64,000 nt of DNA from Salvelinus alpinus (GCF_045679555.1 NC_092099.1:14770076-14834075), one strand, 5' to 3'; positions 25,858 through 46,281 are shown, counted from the first letter of the stretch. The notes: generated by a model not told the origin, from the sequence alone. Translations and numbers: made by a program.

Positions 25858-27064
25858 ATGAAATTCCTTTCTCCTTCCAAAGAAAGACCTGGAACATGAT
25901 GGAACATCACGAGACACGTTGATAAGGTTCCACTTGGTATGCCTGTTTTGGGATGATTCCCCAATCATGAGATACAGTGCCTTCAGAAATGATTCATACC
26001 ACTTGACTTGTTCCACATTTAGTTGTGTTACAGCTTGAATTCAAAATTGATGAAATATATTTTTTAAATGGTCACCCATCTACACACAATATCCCACGAT
26101 GAAAAAGTAAAAACGTGTTTTTAGACATAATTTGCAAATGTATTGAAAATGAAATACAGAAATATCTAATTTACATAAGTAGTCACACCCCCAAACCAAT
26201 ACATGTTAGAATCACCTTTGGTAGCGATTATGGCTGTGAGTTTTTCTGGGTAAGTCTCTCTAAGAGCTTTGCACTTATTGTACAATATTTGCACATTATT
26301 CATTTTTTTTTATTCTTCAAACTCTGTCATGTTGGTTGATGATCAAAACTAGACAACCATTTTCAAGTCTTACCATAGATTTTCAAGCCAATTTAAGTCA
26401 AAACTGTAACTGGGCTCTTCAGGAACCTTCAATGTGGTCTTGGTAAGCAATTACAGTGTGTATTTGGCCTTGTGTTTTAGATTATTGTCTTGCTGAAAGG
26501 TGGATGTGTCTCCCAGTGTCTGTTGGAAAGCAGAGTGAACCAGGTTTTACTCTAGGAATTTGCCTCCGCTTAGCTCTATTTCTTTTCTTTATATCCCAAA
26601 AAAAACTCCCTAGTCCTTGTCGATGACAAGCATATACATAACATAATGCAGGCACCACCAGTCTTGAAAATATACATTGTGGTACTCAGTGATGTGTTGG
26701 ATTTGCCCCAAACATAATGCTTTCTATTCAAGACATAACGTTTTACTTTAGTGCCTTATTGCAAACAGAATGCATGTTTTGGAATATTTTTATTATGTAC
26801 AGGCTTCTTTCTTTTCACTTTGTCACTTAGATTAGTATTGTGGAGTAACCATCCTCAGTTTTCTCCTATCAAAGCCATTAAACTCTGTAACTGTTTCAAA
26901 GTTACCATTGGACTCATGGTGATATCCCTGAGCGGTTTCCTTCCTCTCCGGCAACTGAGTTAGGAAGGACGCCTGTATCTTTGTAGTGACTGGGTGTATT
27001 GATACATCATCCAAAGTGTAATTAATAACTTCACCATGCTCAAAGGGATATTTTTACCCATCTA

Positions 27065-28691
27065 CTGTTGAAGTCGGATGTTTACATACACTTAGGTTGG
27101 AGTCATTGAAACTTGTTTTTCAACCACTCCACAATTTCTTGTTAACAAACTATAGTTTTGGCAAGTCGGTTAGGACATCTACTTTGTGCATGACACAAGT
27201 AATGTTTCCAACAATTGTTTACAGACAGATTATTTCATTTATAATTCACTGTATCACAATTCCAGTGGGTCAGAAGTTTACATACACTAAGTTGACTGTG
27301 CCTTTAAACAGCTTGGAAAATTCCAGAAAATGATGTTATGGCTTTAGAAGCTTCTGATAGGCTAATTGACATAATTTGAGTCAATTGGAGGTGTGCCTGT
27401 GGATGTATATCAAGGCCTACCTTCAAACTCAGTGCCTCTTTGCTTGACATCATGGGAAAATGAAAAGAAATCAGCCAAGACCTCAGAAAATAAATTGTAG
27501 ACCTCCACAAGTCTGGTTCATCCTTGGGCGCAATTTCCAAACGCCTGAAGGTACATCTGTACAAACAATAGTACACAAGTATAAACACCATGGGACCACG
27601 CAGGCGTCATACCGCTCAGGAAGGAGACGCGTTCTGTCTCCTAGAGATGAATGTACTTTGGTGTGAAAAGTGCAAATCAATCCCGGAACAACAGCAAAGG
27701 ACCTTGTGAAGATGCTGGAGGAAACAGGTACAAAAGTATCTATAGCCACAGTAAAACGAGTCCTATATCGACATGACCTGAAAGGCCGTTCAGCAAGGAA
27801 GAAGCCACTGCTCCAAAACCGCCATAAAAAAAGTATGAAGTTTGCAACTACACATGGGGACAAAGGTCGTACTTTTTGGAGAAATGTCCTCTGGTCTGAT
27901 GAAACAAAAATAGAACTGTTTGGCCATAATGACCATCGTTATGTTTGGAGGAAAAAGGGGGAGACTTGCAAGCCAAAGAACACCATCCCAGCCGTGAAAC
28001 ACGGGGTGGCAGCATCATGTTGTGGGGGTGCTTTGCTGCAGGAGGGACTGGTGCACTTCACAAAATAGATGGCATCATGATGAAGGAAAAGGATGTGGAT
28101 ATATTGAAGCAACATCTCAAAACATCAGTCAGGAAGTTAAAGATAGGTCGCAAATGGGTCTTCCAAATGGACAATGACCCTAAGCATACTTCCAAAGTTG
28201 TGGCAAAATGGTTTAAGGACAACAAAGTCAAGGTATTGGAGTGGCCATCACAAAGCCCTGACCTCAATCCTATAGAAAATTTGTGGGCAGAACTGAAAAA
28301 GCGTGTGCGAGCAAGGAGGCCTACAGACCTGACTCAGTTACACCAGCTCTGTCAGGACGAATGGGCCAAAATTCACCCAACTTATTGTGGGAAGCTTGTG
28401 GAAGGCTACCCGAAACGTTTGACCCAATTTAAACTATTTTAAAGGCAATGCTACCAAATACTAATTGAGTGTATGTATACTTCTGACCCACTGGGAATGT
28501 GATGAAAGAAATAAAAGCTTAAATAAATCATTCTCACTACTATTATTCTGACATGTCACATTCTTAAAATAAAGTGGTGATCCTAACTGACCTAAGACAG
28601 GGAATTTTTACTAGATAAAATTTCAGGAATTGTGAAAAACTGAGTTTAAATATATTTGGCTAAGGTGTATGTAAAGTTCCGACTTCAACTG
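27065..28691 (+). mobile_element. Inner Tc1-like transposon, about 1.63 kb, nearly full length
   Basis: Inverted ends begin CTGTTGAAGTCGGATGTTTA on the left and end with the complement of CAGTTGAAGTCGGAACTTTA on the right. TA lies at 27063-27064 and 28692-28693. There is an inner copy of the repeat near 27270 (GGGTCAGAAGTTTACATACA). The transposase gene inside is frame-shifted. It sits inside the outer Tc1 at a TA; rejoining the flanks around that TA gives a continuous outer element. Confidence 0.92.
27450..28442 (+). pseudogene. Tc1-like transposase, frameshifted
   Basis: This is the cut-and-paste transposase of the inner Tc1 element. Its N-terminal helix-turn-helix part is interrupted by stops around 27490-27665. 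A readable segment at 27670-28068 holds the linker and first catalytic Asp (WSDETKIELFG). After a frameshift near 28000 the frame of 27945-28442 carries GGSIMLWGCFAAGGTG, the second Asp in MDNDPKHTSK, and the terminal acidic motif PSQSPDLNPIENLW. The gene ends at 28442 with KLVEGYPKRLTQFKLF. All catalytic residues survive but no single open frame does, so the copy is inactive. Confidence 0.9.
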
Positions 28692-29129
28692 TACCAATAG
28701 GTACCCTTTTTTGCGAGGTACTGGAAAACCTACCTGGTCTTTGTGGTTGAATCTGCATTTGAAATTCACTGCTCAACTGAGGGACCTTACAGATAATTGT
28801 ATGTGTAGGGTACAGAGATTGGGTAGTCATTCAAAAATCAGGATAAACACCATTATTGCACACAGAGTGAGTCCATGCAACTTATTATGTCGCTTTTTAC
28901 TCCTGAATGTATTTAGGCTTGCCATAACAAAGGGGTTGAATACTTATTGACTCAAGACATTTAATTAATTTGTAAAAATTCTAAAAACATAATTCCACTT
29001 TGACATTATGGGGTATTGTGTGTGGGACAGTAACATCAAAGCTAATTTGAATACATTTTAAATTCTGTCAGTAACACAACAAAATGTTTAAAAAGTCTAT
29101 GGGTGTGAATAGTTTCTGAAGGCACTGTA

Positions 29130-30068
29130 GACATAATAGCATACACTGCTTTCTATAGCTATACTGTCCCATTCTAAAACATGGAAAATAGCCAATGCAA
29201 GGTGATTTAACATTATACACCCTTCACATTACATTGTTTTTTCTTTAGAGTGACCTTAAATAACCATCAAATAAGAGCATCAAAATTTGTATAAATGCAT
29301 AGCCTACTAAACTGCTGAGAAGGAGTCTTTCCTGAGTTACTTTTTTGTTTTCTTTGTAACTTTTCATAACACACACATTCGTTTGATTAACTGGATAAAA
29401 AAAGTATTAAAAAAAACACAATGAACTGAACACACAAAAAAGCCACAAAGTTTTAGCACCTTGTGTTTTTGACAATGCCAGAAACCAAAGACAGTACAGT
29501 ATGAAGATAAGCAGAAACTGCTTATCCAATAGAAATTCTCGATCACGCTTGTATGCGATGTCATGGCGACGTTGGCAAGCTTAGCGCATGCGCAGAATCA
29601 CGTCAACGGTTGTCTTGCGCCAAAAGAGCGTGTGCAAACAGTCAAATCAAAGCCCCTCCTTCAATATAAAGTTGTTTTTGACGAAAATGAAAACATTTCA
29701 GTTTGTCAATTTCACGAGGTTGGAGTAATAACATGTTCAACTACTTAAGATTGGTTCGAATCTAAGTTGTGCTTTTAGTTTTCGAGAAAATGAACAACTA
29801 AGGAACAATGTTATGGGAACAACTTATGTTATTGATCTCTCAAACCCCAAACCTCGGCCTGCTTGGTCTGCTTGGCAAGCGTTCCCGGAAGACTCACGTT
29901 GTTGCGTCTCTGGGTTTAGAAACTCTCTTGCAGTGTACCGGAAGTGTTGCTATGTAGGCAATTTTGCCTATCTTTCCCATCGTTCCGGAAACAGAGGGAA
30001 ATAAAAGCTACTGTGGCTAGCCAGCCAATCGCAGTTTCACCACAAAAATATCCAGGGTTTGAGGAGAC
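29130..30068 (+). promoter_or_regulatory. GORASP2 promoter and 5' UTR region
   Basis: This is the 0.9 kb ahead of the GORASP2 start. The distal part is AT-rich. From about 29530 it contains CpG-containing motifs, including the palindrome at 29584-29593. No TATA box is evident. The 5' UTR probably begins between 29600 and 30000. The short plus-strand open frames here are not supported as genes. Confidence 0.5.
29584..29593. promoter_or_regulatory. NRF1-like palindrome GCGCATGCGC
   Basis: A perfect GCGCATGCGC palindrome, followed by AG, matches the core NRF1 binding motif as I know it. It lies about 480 bp upstream of the GORASP2 start codon, in the most CpG-containing part of the upstream DNA. 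Confidence 0.55.
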
Positions 30069-33000
30069 ATGGGGGGAGCACAGAGCATCGAAATACCTGG
30101 AGGAGGATCCGAAGGTTATCACGTCCTCAGAGTATGGATATTTGCTAGCACACGGGGTCATATGCTAAACCATGCTGTAACTGGGATAGCTGATAATGGA
30201 AACAACACAGAAATGCTTGTCAACAGACTGAATGATGTTGCGGCCTTCTGATTGCTGTAGCCTGTCAGTGTGTATTTTAGGGGCTTCCTATGAGCAATTC
30301 ACAACATGTTTGCTGTTCAGAAAACAAACTATGTGTAGTCTAACCAAGTAAACAGAGCAATGTCTGACAACTTGCTAGCTGATTTGGCTAGCTAACTAGA
30401 TTGCAAGCCAGCCATGAAGCTAGGCCATCACTTGACTTGAGGAACCGGTCCGTCAATGTGCAGTGACGTGTGTGATGTCCTTTCAATCCAGAACACATTT
30501 GTTGTTTCATTGAACGTTTCAAGGCAATAATATGAATAAGCCATGTGCAAACTTCATGTCTCAATTTGCAGGTGCAAGAGAACTCCCCTGGTCATCTTGC
30601 AGGATTGGAACCATTCTTTGACTTTATTATTTCCATCAGTGACACAAGATTGGTAAGCTGTCATTTCTCAAATGCTCTACCTCCTGTATCTGTCAGATCC
30701 CTTGCAGCTCAAATGTTTTCAAAGCCAGGGATACAAGACAACCAATAGGTGGACTAACTTTGTTTACAGGTGTTGCACTTTAACATGGTTGTGACTAGAC
30801 AGTTACATCCAGAAGTTACTTTTTGTAGCAGGTTAGGAGAGCATTTTACCTAACCCTTTTCCTAACCTAATAATCCTAATCCTGCTACATTCATTCTCCT
30901 AACCTGCTGTGTAAGATCTCCTAACCTGCTACGAAAAAGTCACGTCTGGTCGTAGCTTTATACCACCTAGTCAAAACCCATTCAAATCTGCTAACGTCTT
31001 CACTCTTGTCAGAACAAAGATAATGACACATTAAAAGACTTGCTGAAGGTGAACGTGGAGAAACCCATCAAGATGCTGGTATACAGCAGCAAGACACTTG
31101 AGCTGAGGGAGACAACAGTCACACCCAGCAACATGTGGGGAGGCCAGGGGCTGCTGGGTGTCAGCATCCGATTCTGCAGCTTCGAAGGAGCCAATGAGAA
31201 TGTGTGGCATGTTTTGGTGAGCGACTCGCCTTGCAGTTTAGAGCTGTGGACATGAATGAATGTAAAACTGGAAACGCCATGATTGTGTAGCTTAATCATG
31301 ATGTGAAGACTTCTACACCTGCATTGCTTGCTGTTTGGGGTTTTAGGCTGGGTTTCTGTACAGCACTTTGAGATATCAGCTGATGTAAGAAGGGCTATAT
31401 AAATACATTTGATTTGATTTCAGTAATCCGAGTGCATATATTTACAATATCGATCTGTATTCTATTTCTTGTCCTCAGGAAGTGGAGCCAAATTCTCCTG
31501 CAGCCCTGGCTGGTTTGAGACCACTCACTGACTACATCATAGGTGCAGACACTGTCATGAACGAGGTGTGTGGAATGCCTTTCTTTAGTGACAATTCAAT
31601 GATGTTCTCCCTACACTAAACTGTTGATGATGATGATTGATATAGTGTTTGACTTTGTCTTCCCCGCAGTCTGAAGATCTCTTCTCCCTCATTGAAACTC
31701 ATGAAGGGAAAGGGCTTAAGTTGTATGTGTATAACACGGACACGGACAACTGTCGGGAGGTGGTCATTACTCCAAACTCTGAATGGGGTGGAGAGGGCAG
31801 GTAATGGCATTGACATTTGTTGTTAATTCATTTAGCTGATGTGCCTATAGGCAGGCAGGTAGCACAGTTACTCTCTCTGCCCTTCTTCAGCCTAGGTTGT
31901 GGGATTGGCTATGGCTACCTGCACAGGATACCCACACAGCCATTTGAAGAGGGTAAGAAGATCAGTTTCCCTGGACAGATTCCAAGTGAACCAGTTTCCC
32001 CACTCAAGGATGGCTTCACAGAGGTAAGACATTTTTGTAAATGACCAACTTCTTTTCACTCATACCTGCCAGTCACATGAGGGAATTTATGTACTATGAG
32101 AATATTCTACAGCACTAGGTGTTGATCCCAGTTTTAATTTGTTCCTCAGGTTCAGCTCTCTGCTGTCAGTCCTCAACCTGCGGTGCCTTCTGCTCCTACT
32201 GGGTTGAAACAAAATCTCTCTGACCTGTCAATCAGCTCAGCTCCTCTCACTGTCCCGAACGCTCTACATACAGGTATGCTAGGTATCATTACTCTTCATT
32301 TAGATGAATATTGCATACTGACTTTATATCACCATGTAAGAGATTAGTATTCTAGGCGGTGTCAGAGGAAGGCCCCAAAAATGTTCAGACTCCAGTCCCC
32401 CAAGTCAAATGGCCACCCGGACTATTTATATTGACACCCCCATCCTTTGTTTTTACACTGCTGCTAATCGCTGTTTATTATCTATGCATAGACACTTTAC
32501 CCCTACCTACATGTACAATTACGACTAACCTGTACCCCCGCACATTGACTCGCTACCGGTACCCCCTGTATATAGCCTCGTTATTTTTATTCTGTGTTTT
32601 TATTTTTTAAATTATTTTCTTAACTCTATTTTTCTCGAACTGCATTGTTGGTTAAGGGCTTGTAAGTAAGCATTTCATGGTAAGGTCTACACCTGTTGTA
32701 TTCGGCGCATGTGACAAATAAAATTCGATTTTATTACAATGGATTGTCTTTGTCCAAGGAGTGCCTACTATGCCACTGTTGCCTAGCCAAGTCGGCCCCC
32801 TGTTAAGCACTGTACCTCCAGTCCTCCCTGCTACCACGTTACCAGGTACGCACCAGACACGGTTCTAGTTTGGTAACAATATTATGCTGCATGTATAATT
32901 TGCATGTGGCTTTGTGTATTTCATTAAATTCATATTTCCTGCACAGGTCTAATGTCGTTACCCGGAGGACTACCTCCCCTTCCCAACCTGCCAAATTTGA

Positions 33001-33439
33001 ATTTCACTTTGCCAGACTTCGGCACTGTATCGTTACCAGGTATTGGAGGGATGCCACCAGCAGGTAATGTCAATGTTTTGAAGATTCTTTGATGTTTTTT
33101 TAAAGCTGTTTATTTGAATACTACTTTCAGTAATATTTCTGTATTGCTGAAACATTCCACCTGTGTTCCTCAGGTTTCCCTCCATTGGCCCCTCTTCCTC
33201 CCCTAAATCTAGCCATGCTCAACTCCCAGCTGCCACTGGTCCCAGGGGTCACTCTGCCTCCATCTCAGTTCACTCTTCCACCTGCAAATGTCAAAGTCTC
33301 CTATGAGCAGAGACCTGCCCTCATCCCGGACACAAAATCCTCCAGCGCCCCAGTGGTCATTGACAAATTGACAGAAACACTCCTCCCTACACCAGTGGCC
33401 TCCTTTGAACCAACAGAAGCGACCTCTGAGTCCTCCTAA
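30069..33439 (+). CDS. gorasp2: Golgi reassembly-stacking protein 2 (GRASP55), 10 exons
   Basis: This peripheral Golgi protein tethers cisternae and takes part in stacking and unconventional secretion. Exons: 30069-30131, 30572-30652, 31013-31216, 31479-31565, 31670-31800, 31891-32023, 32150-32273, 32759-32845, 32947-33063, 33174-33439. Introns are GT-AG and all phases join, giving 430 codons plus TAA (human about 452). The start MGGAQS fits the N-myristoylation pattern M-G-x-x-x-S. Two PDZ-like GRASP repeats follow: PDZ1 at about residues 15-105 ([17 protein letters not shown]) and PDZ2 at about 111-199 ([20 protein letters not shown]). The C-terminal half is Pro/Ser/Leu-rich ([16 protein letters not shown]), as in family members. 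The first coding exon is 63 nt, as expected. Retroposon tails lie in the introns before exons 4 and 8. The gene converges with TLK1. Confidence 0.95.
30793..30972. mobile_element. Palindromic MITE-like repeat in GORASP2 intron 2
   Basis: TTTTGTAGCAGGTTAGGAGA near the left is matched by the complement on the right (TCTCCTAACCTGCTACGAAAA). Outer arms also pair loosely (TGACTAGACAG with CACCTAGTCA). The centre has CCTAACC repeats. There is no coding capacity, and the exact ends are uncertain. Confidence 0.55.
31327..31421 (+). mobile_element. Retroposon 3' tail in GORASP2 intron 3
   Basis: The block CTTGCTGTTTGGGGTTTTAG, GCTGGGTTTCTGTACAGCAC and TTTGAGATATCAGC ends in a simple (GATTT)n-type tail, TTTGATTTGATTT. 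This is the 3' end of a widespread fish retroposon. It is 5'-truncated and ends about 57 nt before exon 4. Confidence 0.7.
32355..32733 (+). mobile_element. LINE (L2/Rex-like) 3' fragment in GORASP2 intron 7
   Basis: It begins in a reverse-transcriptase C-terminal remnant (GTGTCAGAGGAAGGCCCCAA), skips most of that region, and resumes at AAATGGCCACCCGGACTATT. It runs through the 3' UTR (TTGGTTAAGGGCTTGTAAGT, AAGCATTTCATGGTAAGG) and ends at CATGTGACAAATAAAATTCG-ATTTT. It ends about 26 nt before exon 8 (32759), so it occupies the branch-point zone of that intron. Confidence 0.8.
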
Positions 33440-35527
33440 CAGAGAACCATCTACCAACAAGCTCTACTATCTTTAAAACTCAACAATCTGGAAACACTTG
33501 TGGTTGTATTACTGAAACTATGGTTGTGCCCCTAATTCTCCACTTTGTTCCAAAAGTGTGTATACTTCCTGTCATGGATTTACAAGCTCTGGATTGGTGT
33601 AATCATTGGCGAGTGTTTTTCTCCCCCCCTTAAATCCATCATGGGAAGGGTGGAGAATCAGGATGTAGCCATAGTTGTTGAAACAGCAAGGGTCCTCAGA
33701 AGGATGGGAGAATTGTGAGACCCACTTTAGTAAATTGATACTGCATTACAAGCTAAGGGCTCTATTCAATCCGTGTCGCAGAAGTTCGGCTTTAGTGTGA
33801 TTGAAATTGAAAGGCAATGTTCCCGTATTCACAGTAGATGCTGCATATGTGAGCTCAAAGCAGCAATCAGCAGTAGAAACAAAGCATGCTCCCTGCCCGT
33901 TTTGGTAAAACGCTGAGGGATATGTAACCACTCAAATTCATAGAGCTATGATGCAAAAATGTGTTTACAAACATTGGTGTAAAACAAGCTTATATTTTGG
34001 GTCATGGACAGTTGAACTCAGCTCATGAACCATTTGTTATATTCTTCATAAATTCTAATTGCAGAAGTTAACACTTCAGCTTGTCCTAAAACACTTAATA
34101 TGAAAAGTGTGTAATTGAACCATCCCTTGATTAAATGATGTATTTTGTCTGGGTGTGAAAATGACTGCTTTACTTTTGAAAACCACAGGGTGTCAGTGTA
34201 GGACCAATGAAAGGAATCTACTTGGGTGGATTGTTCATTGTGCACTTACCAAGTTCGAAGAGTACATGTTGGGACAAACTTTACATGCAAATGAAACTCG
34301 TGTTGCATGATTCATCACCCTGTAGGCCTAATGCACATGTCTATTGAGCCCTTCAGCATTTTGTTTTTAAGATGGTCAGTGGAACAGAATATATTGGTGC
34401 AACAGCTTATCAAGAATACTGGTTGCTAGCATTAGACCCAAAGCAAGCCTGTTTTATTGGGCAGTGTAACTCCATACCTGCAAATAACCTGAAGGTCAGC
34501 ATCTGGTCTCAGATGCCTGACTACAGCGACAAGGAGTACTCATCCTACTTTGATCTTCCCCTCAGTTTCAATAATGAAGCCCTTATCCATCAAGGGAACA
34601 GCGGAGTGCTTCTCCCACCAACGTCTCCAAAAGAAGTCACTCGTATGACATGCTGTGATTTCCTGGTATTTATTATCATAGTCATCATTTATTCTTTTTA
34701 TAGAACTGTACAATTGTACCCAAAGTGGATCATACAGCCCTTTAAAAAGTAACATCAAAAGCAGCAAAATGAAGACTCCAGGACATAAATGTACAAGGGA
34801 AATTGTTAAACCATGGTACAGCTGCAATTCAAAATCTTCTGTACAGCAAATATACATTTACTCTTGAAGGAATTAATTAAAATCATCCTGCATATTATTC
34901 TGTACATTGCCATTTGTCTACATTTGGTTATTTTGTGCATTCAACATTAGTATGCTGCCTGGGCCTAAATGACAATAATGCCACTTGTATGCTAAAATTA
35001 CATTCTCATAGCTAATTGTACAACTCAAATTAAAACCTAACACTTTCGCTGAAAACAAAAAACAAACAGCCAAATTGACGGTGAAAAAGGAAACTCTTCG
35101 CAGCTAAAGCATTTGCACCCTTGCAAGAGGATGTTAACGATTCTAAAACGGTCGGCTGCCAGTTATCCCTAAGGCCCTATAAGGCTTCCACCAGCAAAAC
35201 AAACTCAAGTGTCCAGTCACATTTCTTCAAGGTACTTTGTCTGTAGCAGTGCTCTATTCAACCTTTACAAGGTCATTCACTTATGTTCTTTAAACATCCT
35301 TTCATTAGTCTTTAGAAAACACCCATTTGAAACTCAGCACAGTCCAGGTGAAGGCCAAACTCCACACCATTCAGTCTGCAGTGTCTATGGCCAACGGACC
35401 GGACCCCCTGTTGTCCTTCCATACACCGCTAGTTGGCATGTAGCTCCTCTCCCCCACGCACGGTCCTGTGGGGGATCTGCAGGCGTGGGGCAGCCATGCA
35501 GTAATTCAGTCAGTCCAGGACCAGCCC
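33440..35527. other. Convergent 3' ends of GORASP2 and TLK1
   Basis: Both 3' UTRs lie in this 2.1-kb gap. GORASP2 sequence is unique for about 300 nt after its stop and then enters MITE fragments (33757-34070). Candidate polyadenylation hexamers include ATTAAA forms near 34875 and 35028 on plus, and complements of AATAAA near 34453 and 34670 for TLK1 on minus. I cannot tell where either transcript ends. The 126-codon plus frame at 34372-34752 has no recognisable motif. Confidence 0.5.
33757..34070 (+). mobile_element. Two abutting MITE fragments downstream of GORASP2
   Basis: 33757-33860 (GGGCTCTATTCAATCCGTGT and on) is one arm of a palindromic MITE. 33865-34070 (CGCTGAGGGATATGTAACCA, then AACATTGGTGTAAAACAAGC and TTATATTTTGGGTC) is part of a second family that also occurs at 57951-59217. 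Neither has both ends. Confidence 0.65.
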
Positions 35528-43825
<8,298 letters not shown>

Positions 43826-43830
43826 GGTGC

Positions 43831-46281
43831 CTGAAAGAGAGGAGCAACACCTCAGAACCTGCACACTATCATGTAAACCACTTATTGCCTACTCGTGTTG
43901 CATGGTTTACCGAAACATCGGTACTTTTGTTATAAAAATTAGAGTAGCGTTTTTTGTTTTATGTTCGGTACTTCTGTCAAAAGTGTCTCACATGATTGAA
44001 AGGATCAAGTCCATCAGCACAGCCCCTTTATAGGGTGAAGAGCAAAGATCCTGCTCCACTTATTCATTGCTAGAGCCACCTGGGCTGCTCCCCACTCATG
44101 TAGAGGTTGAAACTGTTCATTACTGTTCGCAAAACAACATCCAAAATAGGCTAGAACACTTCTGCAATGAAGATGATACCGGTAGCTTCCAGCTTTAAAT
44201 TGTAGGCCAACTTACCCTGCTAGCTTCCAGCTGAATGAATTCACTACTCTAGTAGTTTATGATAATATACAAACCATAATGCTAAATATGCTGATTTCAA
44301 AGCTGACTGTCATCAAAAACATAATTCATTTACTTAGTCTCGCTTGCCTCCAAGCTGAACTCTCCCTGTGAATGACTTCATTACTTTCTTAGAGACAGCG
44401 CACACTTTTAGAAAAGAGATTGCTTCTTTTATGCAAATGTTGTTGATCAGTACAATAAAATAATGTTCTCCTAGCAGCCAATTAAATAATTCCTAAATGG
44501 AAAGGATTGTTTGTCATCTGTAGCCCCATGAAATCAGCTAACAAGCTCAGTAACTCAACGCATGCACACACTCCTACTGAATAATATGCATTCACCTGTA
44601 TTGTGAATAGACCTAGAACTGGAGATTTACCATTCAAATAAATGATAACCATGTTGTTTTGCAGTTAGATTGTTTTTACCAAAGTCAAATTGATTGTATA
44701 ATTTATTCATTAACACATACATGGCTCTTATTTTTTTTTAAAGACGTACATATGTTCACATGGAATGATTTTAAACTCAAAAGATGGCAAACGATTGAAC
44801 AGAGCAGTAGCTGAGTTTCTGTCAGGGTCAAGTGCCATTCTGTGACTTTGGCTGGTACTCCTTTTTTGTTGTTGTGGTATCGCGCATCGTGATACTAAAC
44901 CTGGTATCGAAGTAAAAATTCTGGTATCGTGACAACATTAACTCATCCAACGCTGCAGATGAGATCTGACTGCATCATGATCACCCATCCCATACATCAT
45001 TACAGCTTGAACCAAGTTGTGTCCCCCAGCCGCCACCACTCCCACCTCTGAACCAGGTCAGTTCAGTTTCATAGCTGTACAACAAGACTCAGAGGAACAT
45101 GGCACCTCTCCATGACATGAGTGATATATGCCTTGAGAAAGGGCTTAGTCCTGACACAATATGTAGCTGAGTTCAGCCTGCAGTCTAACACCAGATAACG
45201 GGATTTAAATAAATAAAGATGGGTATCCATTATACTAGGAGTTACAGGGTAGGTACTGTTTGGAGTAGCACAGCATTTAAATCAACCTTAGCAATAGGGT
45301 CTTCGTCCTTGATTTGTGGAAACAGGAGTCTCTTAAAAAAATTGCTCAATCAATGAGAGAAGACTTGAAATAGACAAGATGGCAGCGTACACATTGTTGG
45401 ACTACTTTAATAACGGAGCAAATTCTAAATTGAAACGGACACCCTGCAACTGGACATTTTACGAGACTCCTGTTTCCATGAATCGTGGACGACGACAGTA
45501 AATTACCAAGCTGTGTCAAACAGTACCTAACCTGTAACTCCCAATATAATGGACACAATTATATTTCTTTAGTAAAATCACATGTTACAATCTGTAAGCA
45601 ATTCTATCTTCATGCAGCCTACTAGTCAGTATACTTGCGTCTAGCCACTGTATTCCTTTATACAAAAGGAAAACCAGACTGTCCGTCTTGTATTTATTTT
45701 TTTCATGACAAAAATTAGAAACTACTGAAAAATACACCATTATCTGAAAACTACTTCATTTGTTGAGTTTAGTGGATTTGCTCTGAAGCTCTGGCCAGAA
45801 AAACCGAGATCGGGTATACAGCTCATTTAACAAGGCAAGTCAGCTTCTGCCTGGCACAAAGTCTTAACTGCAAGGTAATAATGCGATTGACTTAGAACCC
45901 TGAAGGCCTTCAGAATAAGCCTGATAATTAGTCCTGGGGGATACTCTGATCATGTAAGGCGGCAGATAATCTGTTAAAACAAGGCATTACCACAGAGCTA
46001 TCCATTTAGCTCAAACTAAAATAAGGGAGTGAGTGACAAAGCAAAACAAATGAGGATTGTTCCCTCGTCACACACAAAAGAACAGCTGAAAGCAAATTCT
46101 GAAACATTTAATAGGCTAAATGTTTGATTACTTCACATCTGAACAGAGCAGGGGAGACATTTCCTACATTTATACTCCTCAAGATAACATTATATTAACA
46201 CAGAAATATTTGACATGGCTTAATCCTGGTACATGCCTGACGAGTGTTAGAGGCAAACCAAACATGGCGCTCTAAAGCTAT
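43831..46281. other. TLK1 5' intron, first part
   Basis: This AT-rich intronic DNA includes a block with repeated GGTATCG motifs near 44870-44935 that looks like a decayed dispersed repeat. I see no exon. Confidence 0.4.

Larger units (their letters stand above)
22871..25974. other. GAD1-GORASP2 intergenic DNA, second part
   Basis: I can support no gene here. It includes an AT dinucleotide microsatellite (24961-24999), a poly-T run near 23560 and a perfect short hairpin at 25822-25857. Open frames of up to 123 codons (minus, 23863-24234) have no recognisable motif and no splice context. Confidence 0.5.
25975..29127 (-). mobile_element. Outer Tc1-like transposon, split by a younger insertion
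   Basis: Inverted ends are CAGTGCCTTCAGAAATGATT on the left and the complement of CAGTGCCTTCAGAAACTATT on the right, with TA on both sides (25973-25974 and 29128-29129). It is cut in two by another Tc1 at 27065-28691. Without the insert it is about 1.5 kb. Transposase coding is too decayed to translate; blocks such as TTGTCTTGCTGAAAGGTGGA are recalled from the salmonid family. Confidence 0.8.

Noticed and set aside
34372-34752. 126-codon plus open frame with a hydrophobic C-terminal stretch
   Set aside because: It lies in the convergent 3' UTR zone of two genes. A chance membrane-like stretch from AT-rich DNA is more likely.
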